DNA of 22,486 bases from an uncultured Gammaproteobacteria bacterium (GTDB lineage Bacteria > Pseudomonadota > Gammaproteobacteria > Arenicellales > UBA868), in contig CAJXBY010000022.1 of the NCBI GenBank assembly GCA_913051905.1, positions 1 through 22,486 on the forward strand, in the 5' to 3' direction. Position numbers and translations under genes: made by a program. The notes beneath the pieces were generated by a model, which made no database searches, was not told the DNA's origin, and was given only the letters and a program-made list of their open reading frames with translations. This document shows positions 1 to 8,484 of this stretch, piece by piece. Position 1 is the stretch's first letter. Every line of letters starts with the position of its first letter.

Positions 1-54
<54 letters not shown>

Positions 55-78
55 AGACATCCAAGAGCGCAAGACCGG

Positions 79-106
79 ATTCTACCGGAAATCCACACCG
101 GGTCGG
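79..106 (-). promoter_or_regulatory. Weak candidate promoter for the tRNA-Pro gene
   Basis: On the minus strand a -10-like TAGAAT (84-79) lies 16 bases after CCGACC (106-101), which matches TTGACA at only three positions. The -10 is followed by a GC-rich discriminator, as in many stable-RNA promoters, and would start a leader of roughly 18 bases before the tRNA. The -35 is poor, so this is only a candidate. Confidence 0.3.
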
Positions 107-146
107 CCCGGACTGGTCAAAGCCTGAACATAGCGCCGGGAAGGCC

Positions 147-174
147 CTTGATTTTCCGGCCATCAGCCCTATCT
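147..174 (+). promoter_or_regulatory. Sigma-32 (RpoH) heat-shock promoter of htpG
   Basis: CTTGATT at 147-153 and CCCTATCT at 167-174, separated by 13 bases, closely match the RpoH consensus CTTGAAA-N13/14-CCCCATNT. Transcription would start near base 181 and leave a leader of about 48 bases, with a ribosome-binding AAGGA at 215-219 before the htpG ATG at 229. The match and its place in front of a classic heat-shock gene make this call solid, although it is a sequence prediction only. Confidence 0.85.
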
Positions 175-228
175 TTGATAAATTAGAGATAAGACCACCC
201 CGCTGCAGGACGACAAGGAACCAGGTCA

Positions 229-2118
229 ATGGCTACCGATCAAGCAACCGAAAGGCACAGTTTTCAAACAGAGGTGACGCAGCTGCTTCACCTCATGATC
301 CATTCGCTGTACTCCAACAAGGAGATTTTTCTTCGAGAACTGATCTCCAACGGATCTGACGCCTGCGACCGTTTGCGGTTTTCAGCCCTGACCGAAGAGA
401 AGCTGATGGAGGACGGAGATGAGTTGTCGTTACACGTCAGTGCGGACAATGAGACCAAAACCGTCACTATAAGGGACAACGGTATTGGCATGACCCGCGA
501 CGAGGTGATCGAGAATATCGGAACTATTGCCCGCTCCGGAACACGGCAGTTCCTAGATTCACTGAGCGGTGATCAGTCTTCAGATGCCCAACTGATCGGA
601 CAGTTCGGGGTCGGTTTCTACTCGGTATTCCTGGTAGCAGATAAGGTTGAACTCGTCACTCGACGGGCCGGTGAAACACCGGATCAGGGGGTACGCTGGA
701 CTTCGGATGGCAGCGGAGAATATACGATCGAAAAAATCGATCGCGCCGACCGCGGGACTGAAATTACTCTGCATCTGCGCAAAGACGACGAGGAATTTGC
801 CGAAGACTTTCGCCTGCGCTCGATTATTAGCAAATACTCCGATCACATCTCGTTGCCGATACGCATGCCGCATACAGATGACAAAAAGAAAGATGAACTG
901 GAAACAGTCAACAAAGGGTCGGCACTGTGGGCACGGGCGAAATCGGAGATCAGCGAAGAGGAATACAACCAGTTCTACTCGACGATCAGTTACGACACCG
1001 AAAGCCCGCTGGTGACCCTGCATAACCGCGTTGAGGGCAATCTCGAGTACATTTCCCTGCTGTTCATTCCTTCCAAAGCGCCCTTTGATCTTTGGGACCG
1101 CGAACAGCGCCACGGAATCAATCTCTATGTCCGTCGGATATTCATTCTTGATGATGCCAAATACCTGATGCCCAGCTATCTGAGGTTCGTCAAAGGGGTC
1201 GTTGACGCAGCCGATCTGCCCCTGAACGTATCGCGTGAATATCTGCAGGACAACAAGGACATTGAAAGGATTCGTAACGCGTCGGTCAAGAAGATACTCG
1301 CCGAACTCAGGCGCCTAGCTGACAAGGAACCTGAAAACTATGCCAGTTTCTGGAAGGAATACGGCAGGGTCCTGAAAGAAGGTCTGATTGAAGATCATGA
1401 CAACAAGAAAGCACTGGCAGACCTGCTGCGATTTTCTTCCACCCAAAACGACAGCGATACCCAGGATGTATCGCTGGCCGACTACGTCAAGCGGATGCCG
1501 ATGAAGCAGAAAGGCATTTACTTTATTACCGGGGATTCGCACAGTGCGGCCAGCAGTTCCCCTCACCTGGAGATCTTCCGAAAGAACGAAATCGAGGTGC
1601 TCCTGCTCAGCGACCCGGTAGACGAATGGCTGGTCAATTCTCTGAATGAGTACGACGAGAAACCTCTGAAGTCAGTGGCGAAGGGGGCACTGGACCTGGA
1701 CGATTTCGCCGACGATGAGAAGAAGAAAGCATCCCAGGAACGGGAAAAAGACCTGGCCGGGCTGGTGGAGAAGATCGAGAATCTGCTCGGTGAGAAGGTC
1801 AAGTCCGTTCGCGTCAGCCATCGCCTGACGGACTCACCAGCCTGTTTGGTGGCCGATGAACACGACCTTGGTGGCAATCTGGAAAGGATTCTGCAATCGA
1901 TGGGCCAGGAAGCACCCGAAGCAAAGCCAATCATGGAGATCAATCCTGACCATCCGTTGATCAGGCAACTGACCCCGGAGCACGACAAACTGGAAGACTG
2001 GTCGATGGTACTGTTCGACCAGGCAGCTCTCAGTGAAGGAGCAAAGCTCTCTCAGCCGGCCGCATACGTTCAGAGAGTCAACGATCTGCTCACCCGGGCG
2101 AGCCTACTGGCAGGTTGA
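229..2118 (+). CDS. htpG: Molecular chaperone HtpG (bacterial Hsp90)
   Basis: ATP-dependent dimeric cytosolic chaperone that acts late on partly folded clients, in cooperation with DnaK. The 629-residue length fits the family (E. coli 624). The N-terminal GHKL ATPase domain shows the motif around Asn41 (ISNGSDACDRLRF), DNGIGM at 83-88 and the lid/glycine motif GQFGVGF at 124-130. The middle domain follows, then a charged stretch near 500-515 and the C-terminal dimerisation domain. The ATG at 229 is supported by AAGGA nine bases upstream and by the usual start close to the ETHSFQ-like segment. The gene stands alone on its strand behind a sigma-32 promoter and runs convergently into truD, with 10 bases between stop codons and no visible terminator hairpin. 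Confidence 0.98.
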   Translation: MATDQATERHSFQTEVTQLLHLMIHSLYSNKEIFLRELISNGSDACDRLRFSALTEEKLMEDGDELSLHVSADNETKTVTIRDNGIGMTRDEVIENIGTIARSGTRQFLDSLSGDQSSDAQLIGQFGVGFYSVFLVADKVELVTRRAGETPDQGVRWTSDGSGEYTIEKIDRADRGTEITLHLRKDDEEFAEDFRLRSIISKYSDHISLPIRMPHTDDKKKDELETVNKGSALWARAKSEISEEEYNQFYSTISYDTESPLVTLHNRVEGNLEYISLLFIPSKAPFDLWDREQRHGINLYVRRIFILDDAKYLMPSYLRFVKGVVDAADLPLNVSREYLQDNKDIERIRNASVKKILAELRRLADKEPENYASFWKEYGRVLKEGLIEDHDNKKALADLLRFSSTQNDSDTQDVSLADYVKRMPMKQKGIYFITGDSHSAASSSPHLEIFRKNEIEVLLLSDPVDEWLVNSLNEYDEKPLKSVAKGALDLDDFADDEKKKASQEREKDLAGLVEKIENLLGEKVKSVRVSHRLTDSPACLVADEHDLGGNLERILQSMGQEAPEAKPIMEINPDHPLIRQLTPEHDKLEDWSMVLFDQAALSEGAKLSQPAAYVQRVNDLLTRASLLAG

Positions 2119-2128
2119 GTTCGGACTC

Positions 2129-3142
2129 TTACCCGGTGACTACCAATTCCCTGACCACTGCGGTGGCATAGCAGCCTCGGCGGAGCGTAAACGAGAGGCA
2201 CGGTGCGTCGGCCGCAGACCAGTCGAGAGACAGATCGCCCACCATCGCCCGCAAAGCCCTGCGGGCGGGCATTACGGTCGAGGCCTCCAGGGTATTCAGC
2301 AATGCCTGTTCACAGTCCAGCCAGTCCCGTTCCCGCAACCATGCGTTTCCCAGCAGGGTCGCACCCCGGCCCCACAGGGGTCCACTGGTGTGCAGATCAC
2401 ACGCCTCTACCCGTTCCACAAGGGACAAGTCACCCTTCTTGGCAACAAAATGCGATCGGCTGCCGTTCAGCATCATGACCTCACCTGCCAGCACCTCAAG
2501 CCACGTCCGATCACGAAGGCGCCGACCGAGCACCGTGTTGAATAGCCAGCTGCGCGCTGCCGAAAGCATCATCTTGTCGGCAGTGCTGCGGAACGGTCCA
2601 CGCACTTTGCCAAGCCGCACGCGGGCCCGCTCGATATTTGAATGACCTACTCCGAAACGCTGTTCGCCGAAATAGTTTGGAATTCCTGTACAGCGCAGTT
2701 CAGCGACCCTGTCGGCGAGTTCAGCAGGAGAACCCCTGAATTCGGTCAGCTGAATGGTAAACCGGTTCCCGAAATGACTCCCGCGACGTAACTTTCGGCG
2801 GTGTCTTTCCTGAAACAGTACTTCCCAGCCGTTAAGTCCCGACAGGGATGAAGCGTTTTCGAATGCTTTTGCGGGTACACTGAACCACTGACTCGTTACT
2901 CCCCGCCGATCCTTCAGCCCAGCGTATCCGATATCCAGCAACCGCACCCTGAAGTGGCGGGCCATCTCCCGCGCAACGTCCAACGTGTTCCGATCGCGCT
3001 TGCGGATATTGAGCAACCAGTGCGCACCCTCTCCGTCCGGTCGAAAACCGAGCAGTTCCTCGACCTGGAAATCCTCGGGACAAGACTTGAGCTTGGCAAA
3101 GGCGCCGGGCGCGGCATCCAGATAGGGCAGCTCTGACCACAT
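2129..3142 (-). CDS. truD: tRNA pseudouridine(13) synthase TruD
   Basis: Converts uridine 13 in the D-arm of tRNA(Glu)-type tRNAs to pseudouridine. The protein has 337 residues, close to E. coli TruD (349). The family signature GYAGLKDRRGVTSQW is at about 72-86, with the catalytic aspartate at residue 78 (E. coli Asp80); RGSHFGNRFTI and the NYFGEQRFG motif follow near 155-163, so the TruD-specific insertion domain is in place. The start near MWSELPYL matches the short N-terminal extension of homologues, but no strong ribosome-binding site is visible. It follows the nucleotidyltransferase gene after a 44-base gap on the same strand and may be co-transcribed with it. In E. coli truD sits in the ispF-surE region, so this neighbourhood is different. 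Confidence 0.96.
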   Translation of the reverse strand: MWSELPYLDAAPGAFAKLKSCPEDFQVEELLGFRPDGEGAHWLLNIRKRDRNTLDVAREMARHFRVRLLDIGYAGLKDRRGVTSQWFSVPAKAFENASSLSGLNGWEVLFQERHRRKLRRGSHFGNRFTIQLTEFRGSPAELADRVAELRCTGIPNYFGEQRFGVGHSNIERARVRLGKVRGPFRSTADKMMLSAARSWLFNTVLGRRLRDRTWLEVLAGEVMMLNGSRSHFVAKKGDLSLVERVEACDLHTSGPLWGRGATLLGNAWLRERDWLDCEQALLNTLEASTVMPARRALRAMVGDLSLDWSAADAPCLSFTLRRGCYATAVVRELVVTG

Positions 3143-3186
3143 ATAGCCCGCGGATGGCTACTCGAGAGCCGGGGTCGCGTGGGGTC

Positions 3187-4305
3187 TCAGAATCCCTTGC
3201 CGGGATCAGCGCCGGAATCCCGGGCGTCACCAACCCAGTCCAGGTTGCCATCCGGGTCTGGTGTGGGGTTGCCGTCCTGATCCACACAGTTGCGGCCAAA
3301 GACCAGCGATTCTGTAACACGGCCCCGGGAACCGATACGACTGTATTCGAACAATATGCTGCGCGAGATTCGCGCGCCGCCTTCAAGGTGACAACCTTGA
3401 CCGATCCAGGTCGGCCCGATGATCTCGCAGCCGGGCTCGATGCAGCTGCCAGAGCCGATATAGATCGGTCCTTCAGCCCGAATCGCGTCCCAGTCAACGC
3501 TGACATTAAGACCCGTCCAGATCTTCGGGAGTTGTTCCTCTCCGGGCATACGGGCGCCCTTGAGCTGGCCACGCATCAGTTGCTGGTTAGCTTCCCAGTA
3601 GTCACTCAACTCACCGATGTCAATCCAGTTGAAAGGCACCTCGATGGCGTGCAGTCCCTCCGAAACCAGCAAAGGAAACAGGTCCCCGCCAATGTCGTAC
3701 TGCTCGCCCGGCGGTATGAAGTCGATGACTTCGGGCTCGAAGATGTAGATTCCAGTATTCACAAGGTTGGACCGAGCTTCATCAACACTGGGTTTTTCCT
3801 GAAACGATTCGACGCGGCCTGAATCGTCACAGACCACCACACCATAGCGGGAAACCTTCTGCTGGGGCACCTTCTTGACCACCATGCTGGCGATGGCCCC
3901 CGACTTCCAGTGTTTGCGCAATGCATCGGTCAGGTCCAGGTCAATCAGAGCATCGCCACAAACCACGAGAAACGTATTATCGAAAAACCCGCCGAAGTCC
4001 TGGATTCTCCGAATGCCACCGGCGGATCCGATCGGCTGGGCAACCGTTTCTCCATTATGCAGATGGCCCTCAAAGGAATAACCGATCTCGACACCCCAGC
4101 GGCGTCCATCCCCGAAATAGCTTTCTATGGATTGGGCAAGGTGACTGACGTTCACCATGATCTGGTCAAAGCCGTGACGGCCCAACTGCTCGACCAGGTA
4201 TTCCATGACGGGCTTACCCAGAACAGGAATCATGGGCTTGGGCATTTTATGGGTCAGTGGACGCACCCGGGTGCCCTTCCCAGCCGCCAATATCATCGCC
4301 TTCAT
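3187..4305 (-). CDS. Sugar-phosphate nucleotidyltransferase, mannose-1-phosphate guanylyltransferase-like
   Basis: Predicted to activate a sugar-1-phosphate with an NTP, giving an NDP-sugar for envelope or exopolysaccharide synthesis. The N-terminal nucleotidyltransferase domain opens with the signature LAAGKGTRVRPLTHKMPKP (6-24), which contains the G-x-G-x-R and catalytic lysine elements. GSAGGI (93-98) and CGD (116-118, metal-binding Asp) follow, then VNTGIYIFEP and the W-x-D-IGE segment near 248-253. After about residue 270 there is a short left-handed beta-helix with hexapeptide-like repeats (IYIGSG, IIGPTWIGQG), as in GlmU- or GDP-mannose-pyrophosphorylase-like enzymes. The 372 residues end in a tail rich in Asp, Gly and Pro that includes LDWVGDARD. 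Substrate specificity cannot be read from the sequence; glucose- or MurNAc-phosphate activity remains possible. It is probably the first gene of a unit with truD. Confidence 0.85.
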   Translation of the reverse strand: MKAMILAAGKGTRVRPLTHKMPKPMIPVLGKPVMEYLVEQLGRHGFDQIMVNVSHLAQSIESYFGDGRRWGVEIGYSFEGHLHNGETVAQPIGSAGGIRRIQDFGGFFDNTFLVVCGDALIDLDLTDALRKHWKSGAIASMVVKKVPQQKVSRYGVVVCDDSGRVESFQEKPSVDEARSNLVNTGIYIFEPEVIDFIPPGEQYDIGGDLFPLLVSEGLHAIEVPFNWIDIGELSDYWEANQQLMRGQLKGARMPGEEQLPKIWTGLNVSVDWDAIRAEGPIYIGSGSCIEPGCEIIGPTWIGQGCHLEGGARISRSILFEYSRIGSRGRVTESLVFGRNCVDQDGNPTPDPDGNLDWVGDARDSGADPGKGF

Positions 4306-4339
4306 CGTCTAGGAACACGCTTTGCACAAAACACCGCCG

Positions 4340-4368
4340 ATTCTACTGGCGCTGGGCGCTGCATCCAA
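4340..4368 (-). promoter_or_regulatory. Candidate sigma-70 promoter upstream of the nucleotidyltransferase
   Basis: On the minus strand TTGGAT (4368-4363) and TAGAAT (4345-4340) are separated by exactly 17 bases. The start of transcription would fall near 4333, some 28 bases before the gene. The -35 has only the TTG core, so this is a moderate candidate. It lies in the 122-base gap after clpB, which has no clear terminator. Confidence 0.35.
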
Positions 4369-4427
4369 GACCGCGCAGGGGGCAACGATAAAACTCGGTC
4401 AAGTGCCGGACCTTCTTGAACCAGCGC

Positions 4428-7025
4428 TCAGGCGACTTGTGCCTCGCTTACCACAGGTGACCTGAAACTGAAATTCTCCCCTTCAAGGTCAATGACAATA
4501 CAGTCTCCTGTCTTGAACTCTCCGGACAGAATTCCCTGGGCCAGCGGGTTTTCCAGTTCCTTCTGGACGGCACGCTTGAGCGGCCGTGCACCATAGACCG
4601 GATCAAACCCCAGCTCCGCCAGGCGCTCGAGCGCTGAATCGCTGACCTGTAGCCGGAATTCCCCTTCGGCCATACGGCTGCGAAGCTGCTCGATCTGGAT
4701 ACCGGCAACTTCCTTCAACTGGCCGCGGCTGAGCGGATGAAACACGACCATGTCGTCGACCCGATTGATGAACTCCGGTCTGAAGTGCCCGGCCACCACG
4801 TCCATCACGGCATCCTTCATCTTCTGGTAGTTCGCCTCACCGGCCAGTTCCTGAACCAGATCAGAACCGAGGTTAGAGGTCATGATGATGACTGTATTGC
4901 GAAAGTCCACCGTGCGGCCATGACCATCGGTAAGCCGGCCATCGTCAAGCACCTGTAACAGTATATTAAAGACGTCCGAATGGGCCTTTTCGACTTCATC
5001 CATGAGAATCACGGCGTACGGCCTTCGCCTGACGGCTTCGGTCAAGTAGCCTCCTTCTTCATAACCGACATATCCCGGCGGAGCGCCGATCAGTCGAGCC
5101 ACCGAGTGTTTCTCCATAAATTCAGACATATCGATCCGGATCAGGGCCTGGCTGGTATCAAAAAGGAATCCAGCCAAGGCTTTACAAAGCTCGGTCTTAC
5201 CGACACCGGTCGGCCCAAGGAATAGAAAAGATCCGTAAGGCCTGTTGGGATCCGACAGGCCAGCGCGGGATCGCCGAATCGCATTTGCGACGGCGCCGAT
5301 TGCCTCATCTTGTCCGATCACCCGCTGATGTATTTCCTCTTCCATCCTCAGCAGCTTGTCGCGCTCACCCTCGAGCATTTTCGACACCGGGATTCCGGTC
5401 CAGTGGGCAACCACTTCCGCAATTTCCTCCTCTGTAACCTTGTTGCGCAGAAGTCGGGTGTCTTCCTCAGCGCTGCCTGCTACCTCTAGCTGTTTTTCCA
5501 GTTCCGGAATACGGCCATACTGCAGCTCTGACATACGTGTCAGGTCACCCGCCCGCCTCGCTGTTTCCAGCTCCTGTCGGACCCGGTCGAGTGCCTCTTT
5601 GACATGCTGAGCCCCATATACGGCGGCCTTCTCGGTGTTCCAGATCTCTTCAAGGTCGGCGTATTGGCGTTCCAGATCCGCGATCTCCTCTTCCAGGCTG
5701 CCGAGGCGCTTGCGTGTCGCTTCGTCAGTGTCCTTTTTCAGCGCCTCCCGTTCGATCTTCAATTGGATCAGGCGCCGATCCAACCGGTCCATGGACTCTG
5801 GCTTGGAGTCGATCTCCATTCGAATACGGCTGGCCGCTTCATCAACCAGGTCGATTGCCTTGTCCGGCAGTTTCCGGTCAGAGATATAACGGTGAGACAG
5901 TGTCGCCGCAGCCACGATTGCCGGGTCGATAATATCGACGCCGTGATGTACTTCGTATTTCTCTTTCAGGCCACGCAGAATCGCAACCGTATCCTCCACT
6001 CCGGGCTCTCCAACCACGATCTTCTGGAATCGACGTTCCAACGCGGCGTCTTTCTCCAGATGACTGCGGTATTCATCCAGGGTGGTTGCACCGATGCAAT
6101 GCAACTCGCCCCGGGCCAGCGCCGGTTTGAGCATATTTCCGGCATCCATGGCACCCTCTGCCCTGCCGGCGCCAACCATGGTATGCAGTTCGTCTATAAA
6201 CAGGATGATCTGCCCTTCCTGCTTACTGAGATCATTCAGCACGGCTTTTAGCCGCTCTTCGAACTCACCCCGAAACTTCGCTCCGGCGATCAATGAGCCC
6301 ATGTCCAATGACAACAGGCGTCTGCCGCGCAGGCCCTCGGGCACCTCGCCATTGATGATGCGTTGTGCCAGCCCTTCGACGATCGCGGTTTTTCCAACAC
6401 CGGGTTCTCCGATCAACACCGGATTGTTCTTTGTTCGCCGCTGCAGCACCTGTATGGTCCGCCTGATCTCGTCATCGCGGCCGATGACCGGATCCAGCTT
6501 GCCTTGCTCGGCACGCTCAGTCAGATCAATGGTGTATTTCTCCAATGCCTGCCTGTGATCTTCAGTATTCGGATCATCCACACGCTGACCACCGCGCATG
6601 ATTTCAATGGCCTCAAGGACGGCACCAGACTGTGCACCGTTGTCTCTGAGAATCTTGCCCAGTTCACCAGCGTCATCCACGGCGGCAAGCACAAACAGTT
6701 CGCTTGAGATGTACTGATCATCACGCTTCTGTGCGAACTTGTCGCTGATATTCAGCAGCCGGGCGAGATCGTTCGAGACCTGCACCTGCCCATCGTTACC
6801 CTCTACGCGGGCCAGTCTGTCTAATGACTCGCCGAGCTGGGATCTAAGCTTCGGTACGGTCATCCCTGCCTGGAGGAATAGATGTCGCGTGCTGCCGCCA
6901 TCCTGGTCGAGGAGCGCGAGCATCAAATGCAACGGCTCAATAAACTGGTGGTCGCGACCGAGCGCGAGACTCTGCGCGTCGGCCAGTGCCAGTTGAAACT
7001 TTGTCGTCAGTTTATCCATTCGCAT
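4428..7025 (-). CDS. clpB: ATP-dependent disaggregase ClpB (Hsp104/Hsp100 family)
   Basis: Hexameric AAA+ machine that threads proteins out of aggregates together with DnaK/DnaJ/GrpE in the cytosol. All parts are present in 865 residues (E. coli 857): N-domain 1-145, first AAA+ module with Walker A GEPGVGKT (206-213) and Walker B LFIDE (275-279), the coiled-coil M-domain about 405-525 that distinguishes ClpB from ClpA/ClpC, and a second AAA+ module with Walker A GPTGVGKT (604-611), the pore loop [13 protein letters not shown] and the D2-small domain. There is no ClpP-binding IGF/L loop, as expected for ClpB. The start [10 protein letters not shown] aligns with the family start and has AGGGGG six bases upstream. 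It lies last in the order rluD-pgeF-tlpA-clpB, but a strong sigma-32 promoter directly upstream should make it an independent heat-shock unit. Confidence 0.98.
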   Translation of the reverse strand: MRMDKLTTKFQLALADAQSLALGRDHQFIEPLHLMLALLDQDGGSTRHLFLQAGMTVPKLRSQLGESLDRLARVEGNDGQVQVSNDLARLLNISDKFAQKRDDQYISSELFVLAAVDDAGELGKILRDNGAQSGAVLEAIEIMRGGQRVDDPNTEDHRQALEKYTIDLTERAEQGKLDPVIGRDDEIRRTIQVLQRRTKNNPVLIGEPGVGKTAIVEGLAQRIINGEVPEGLRGRRLLSLDMGSLIAGAKFRGEFEERLKAVLNDLSKQEGQIILFIDELHTMVGAGRAEGAMDAGNMLKPALARGELHCIGATTLDEYRSHLEKDAALERRFQKIVVGEPGVEDTVAILRGLKEKYEVHHGVDIIDPAIVAAATLSHRYISDRKLPDKAIDLVDEAASRIRMEIDSKPESMDRLDRRLIQLKIEREALKKDTDEATRKRLGSLEEEIADLERQYADLEEIWNTEKAAVYGAQHVKEALDRVRQELETARRAGDLTRMSELQYGRIPELEKQLEVAGSAEEDTRLLRNKVTEEEIAEVVAHWTGIPVSKMLEGERDKLLRMEEEIHQRVIGQDEAIGAVANAIRRSRAGLSDPNRPYGSFLFLGPTGVGKTELCKALAGFLFDTSQALIRIDMSEFMEKHSVARLIGAPPGYVGYEEGGYLTEAVRRRPYAVILMDEVEKAHSDVFNILLQVLDDGRLTDGHGRTVDFRNTVIIMTSNLGSDLVQELAGEANYQKMKDAVMDVVAGHFRPEFINRVDDMVVFHPLSRGQLKEVAGIQIEQLRSRMAEGEFRLQVSDSALERLAELGFDPVYGARPLKRAVQKELENPLAQGILSGEFKTGDCIVIDLEGENFSFRSPVVSEAQVA
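6579..6581 (-). promoter_or_regulatory. Conserved internal GTG start (codon 149) for short ClpB isoform
   Basis: Codon 149 of this clpB is GTG (bases 6581-6579) in the context RGGQRV-DD, equivalent to E. coli RGGESV-ND. In E. coli, Val149 is the internal initiation codon that yields the N-domain-less ClpB80. Here the same codon is kept as GTG, with a purine-rich GGTGGT stretch just upstream and an ATG at codon 143 (6599-6597). This is seen directly; use as a start is inferred from E. coli. Confidence 0.55.
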
Positions 7026-7057
7026 GGCAAACCCCCTATATTTTTTCGATATTCAAG

Positions 7058-7073
7058 AGCCGTTGTCACGGCT
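7058..7073 (-). other. Stem-loop in the clpB 5' leader
   Basis: On the minus strand AGCCGT-GACA-ACGGCT forms a perfect 6-bp stem with a 4-base loop. It lies between the predicted sigma-32 start point (near 7091) and the ribosome-binding AGGGGG (7037-7032). It is not followed by a U-run, so it does not look like an intrinsic terminator for tlpA; a leader structure affecting stability or translation is possible. Confidence 0.45.
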
Positions 7074-7098
7074 GCTTCTTTACCTTGCTACATCTTTT

Positions 7099-7127
7099 AT
7101 ATGGGGTTGCCGACGCACTTTCTCAAG
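7099..7127 (-). promoter_or_regulatory. Sigma-32 (RpoH) heat-shock promoter of clpB
   Basis: On the minus strand CTTGAGA (7127-7121) is followed after exactly 14 bases by CCCCATAT (7106-7099). This is a near-perfect match to the RpoH consensus CTTGAAA-N13/14-CCCCATNT. It lies between the stop of the tlpA-like gene (7172) and the clpB ATG (7025), giving a leader of about 65 bases. With the htpG promoter it makes two RpoH sites in the window. Confidence 0.9.
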
Positions 7128-7171
7128 CACCAGTGGCATCGTCAGAAGAATCCCTGGCCTTCTGTCGACCC

Positions 7172-7687
7172 TCAGTCTTTTCGGCTGCTGATCCCGGCAT
7201 CGATTCGAGCCTGTTCCAGAAGCCGGTCAAGCTGGCTGCTCGTGATGGGCCCCACATGACTGCCAAGATAAACACCCGTGGGCGAGACAAGAAATGTGGA
7301 TGGCAGGCCTTTCAAAGGCTCGAACGGTACCAGCGGCTGGGAACCGATGCGCAATACGGGATAATTGATTTTGCTGGCCGTCACGTAGCGCTGAACTTCC
7401 TCCATCGGAGTTTCCTCAAAATTGATGCCGAGAACTACCGTGTCTGCCCAGTGATCGTCCTGGAATTTAGCCAACTCCGGTATCTCCTTGAGGCAGGGAC
7501 CACACCAGGTCGCCCAGAAGTTGATCACTACCCACTTGCCACGGTAATCAGACAGTCGATGAATACGTCCTTCCAGATCAGGCAGGCTGAAGTCCGTTGC
7601 CGCGATGCTCGGCGCTACGGCCGACAATATGGCTGCAAATGCCAGAACGGCCAGCGGATGCCTTATGCGTTTGCAGTATTCCGACAT
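7172..7687 (-). CDS. TlpA-like thiol-disulfide oxidoreductase, exported
   Basis: Thioredoxin-fold protein predicted to act on protein thiols in the periplasm, either in cytochrome c or cofactor maturation or in general disulfide reduction. The 171 residues begin with a basic segment and a hydrophobic stretch (about 11-28) ending in a plausible signal-peptidase site around PSIA-A (29/30). The thioredoxin fold carries WATWCGPC with the redox cysteines at 62 and 65 and the cis-proline loop GLPSTFL with Pro129. The NFWATWCGPC-KEIP context is that of the TlpA/ResA group. The gene sits between pgeF and clpB, where E. coli has nothing, with 47 bases to pgeF and 146 to clpB. It is probably read from the rluD-pgeF transcript. 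Its partner is unknown: no cytochrome biogenesis gene is in view. Confidence 0.85.
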   Translation of the reverse strand: MSEYCKRIRHPLAVLAFAAILSAVAPSIAATDFSLPDLEGRIHRLSDYRGKWVVINFWATWCGPCLKEIPELAKFQDDHWADTVVLGINFEETPMEEVQRYVTASKINYPVLRIGSQPLVPFEPLKGLPSTFLVSPTGVYLGSHVGPITSSQLDRLLEQARIDAGISSRKD

Positions 7688-7734
7688 TGAACGATTGCAG
7701 GTCTGTTAACCATGGAAACCGAAACCAAGAGCAG

Positions 7735-8484
7735 TCATTTTGATGGCTCGATCCAAATCATCGATGCCATCCGACCGCACGGCGCACGGCGTCGATGCGA
7801 AAACCACTTGTCCGGCTCACTGAACGTGCAGCATCCGCTTGAACCAACCTCAACTACACCGGCGCTGCGCAGGCGCTGCTCGACCATGCCCGGCAGGTCG
7901 GCATGCCAACGAGCGCCTGATGGACTGATCTTCGTTCGGTGTTCCGGAAACACCTCCAGCAACCGCTCCCGGACTTCGCTGCCTACCTCGTACGCCAAAC
8001 CGCTGATCGCGGGCCCGATCCAGGCGAGGACCTGTTTCGGAGACGTCGCCACCGCGGCCAGTCCGGATTCGATGATGCCTGCCACGAGACCGCGCCAACC
8101 GACGTGTAGAACCGCAACGAACCGGCCGCCGCGATCAGTAAGAAACAACGGTGCACAGTCGGCTGTCAGTACGGCACAGATTGTCCCGGCTCGACGGGTC
8201 AGACTTCCATCGCCGAATGTCGAATGCGTGTCCCGGTCTCTATCGATGACGATGGCGCCGTGCTGCTGTTGCAGCCAGCCGGATAAAGCGGGACATCCCA
8301 AATTGCTCTGTAGTAACCGCCGGTTGGTCTTTACCGACGACTTTTCATCACCCACATGATCGGCCAGGTTCAAACTGCCGTAGGGTGCAGAACTGACACC
8401 GCCTCGGCGGGTCGTTGTCAGCGCCCGGACATGACGAGGTGCCCGCCAACCGGGAACAATAAAATCCATCCTCGGTCCAGTCAC
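7735..8484 (-). CDS. pgeF: Peptidoglycan editing factor PgeF (YfiH/LACC1 multicopper-like family)
   Basis: Member of the YfiH family. E. coli YfiH was described as removing wrongly built UDP-MurNAc-L-serine precursors; other members act on purine nucleosides or were called polyphenol oxidases. The metal-site residues are visible: His75 in QQQHG, Cys110 in TADCAP and His127 in LHVGWRG (E. coli His71, Cys107, His124). The 249-residue length is normal (E. coli 243). The GTG start at 8484 overlaps the TGA of rluD (GTGA) and has AAGG about seven bases upstream, so translational coupling is likely. An ATG at 8469 is the alternative start, but its GAGG touches the codon. The rluD-pgeF pairing is widely conserved. 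Confidence 0.93.
   Translation of the reverse strand: MTGPRMDFIVPGWRAPRHVRALTTTRRGGVSSAPYGSLNLADHVGDEKSSVKTNRRLLQSNLGCPALSGWLQQQHGAIVIDRDRDTHSTFGDGSLTRRAGTICAVLTADCAPLFLTDRGGRFVAVLHVGWRGLVAGIIESGLAAVATSPKQVLAWIGPAISGLAYEVGSEVRERLLEVFPEHRTKISPSGARWHADLPGMVEQRLRSAGVVEVGSSGCCTFSEPDKWFSHRRRAPCGRMASMIWIEPSK

Noticed and set aside
2832..3572. 246-codon minus-strand frame spanning the truD/nucleotidyltransferase junction
   Set aside because: It lies in another frame of two well-recognised genes, has low-complexity Arg/Ser-rich sequence and no family resemblance.
4380..4427. Possible terminator after clpB (GGTC/GACC stem followed by GAGTTTTA)
   Set aside because: A four-base stem with an eight-base loop and only four U residues is too weak.
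5604..6251. 215-codon plus-strand frame antisense to clpB
   Set aside because: It overlaps the conserved ClpB coding sequence fully; long antisense frames are common in GC-rich genes and no ribosome-binding site is present.
4271..7025. ClpA or ClpC identity for the Hsp100 gene
   Set aside because: The long coiled-coil M-domain, family N-terminus [10 protein letters not shown] and lack of a ClpP loop identify ClpB.
7712..8359. 215-codon plus-strand frame antisense to pgeF
   Set aside because: The pgeF frame carries the family metal-site residues; this one is rich in Arg, Ser and Pro without any motif.
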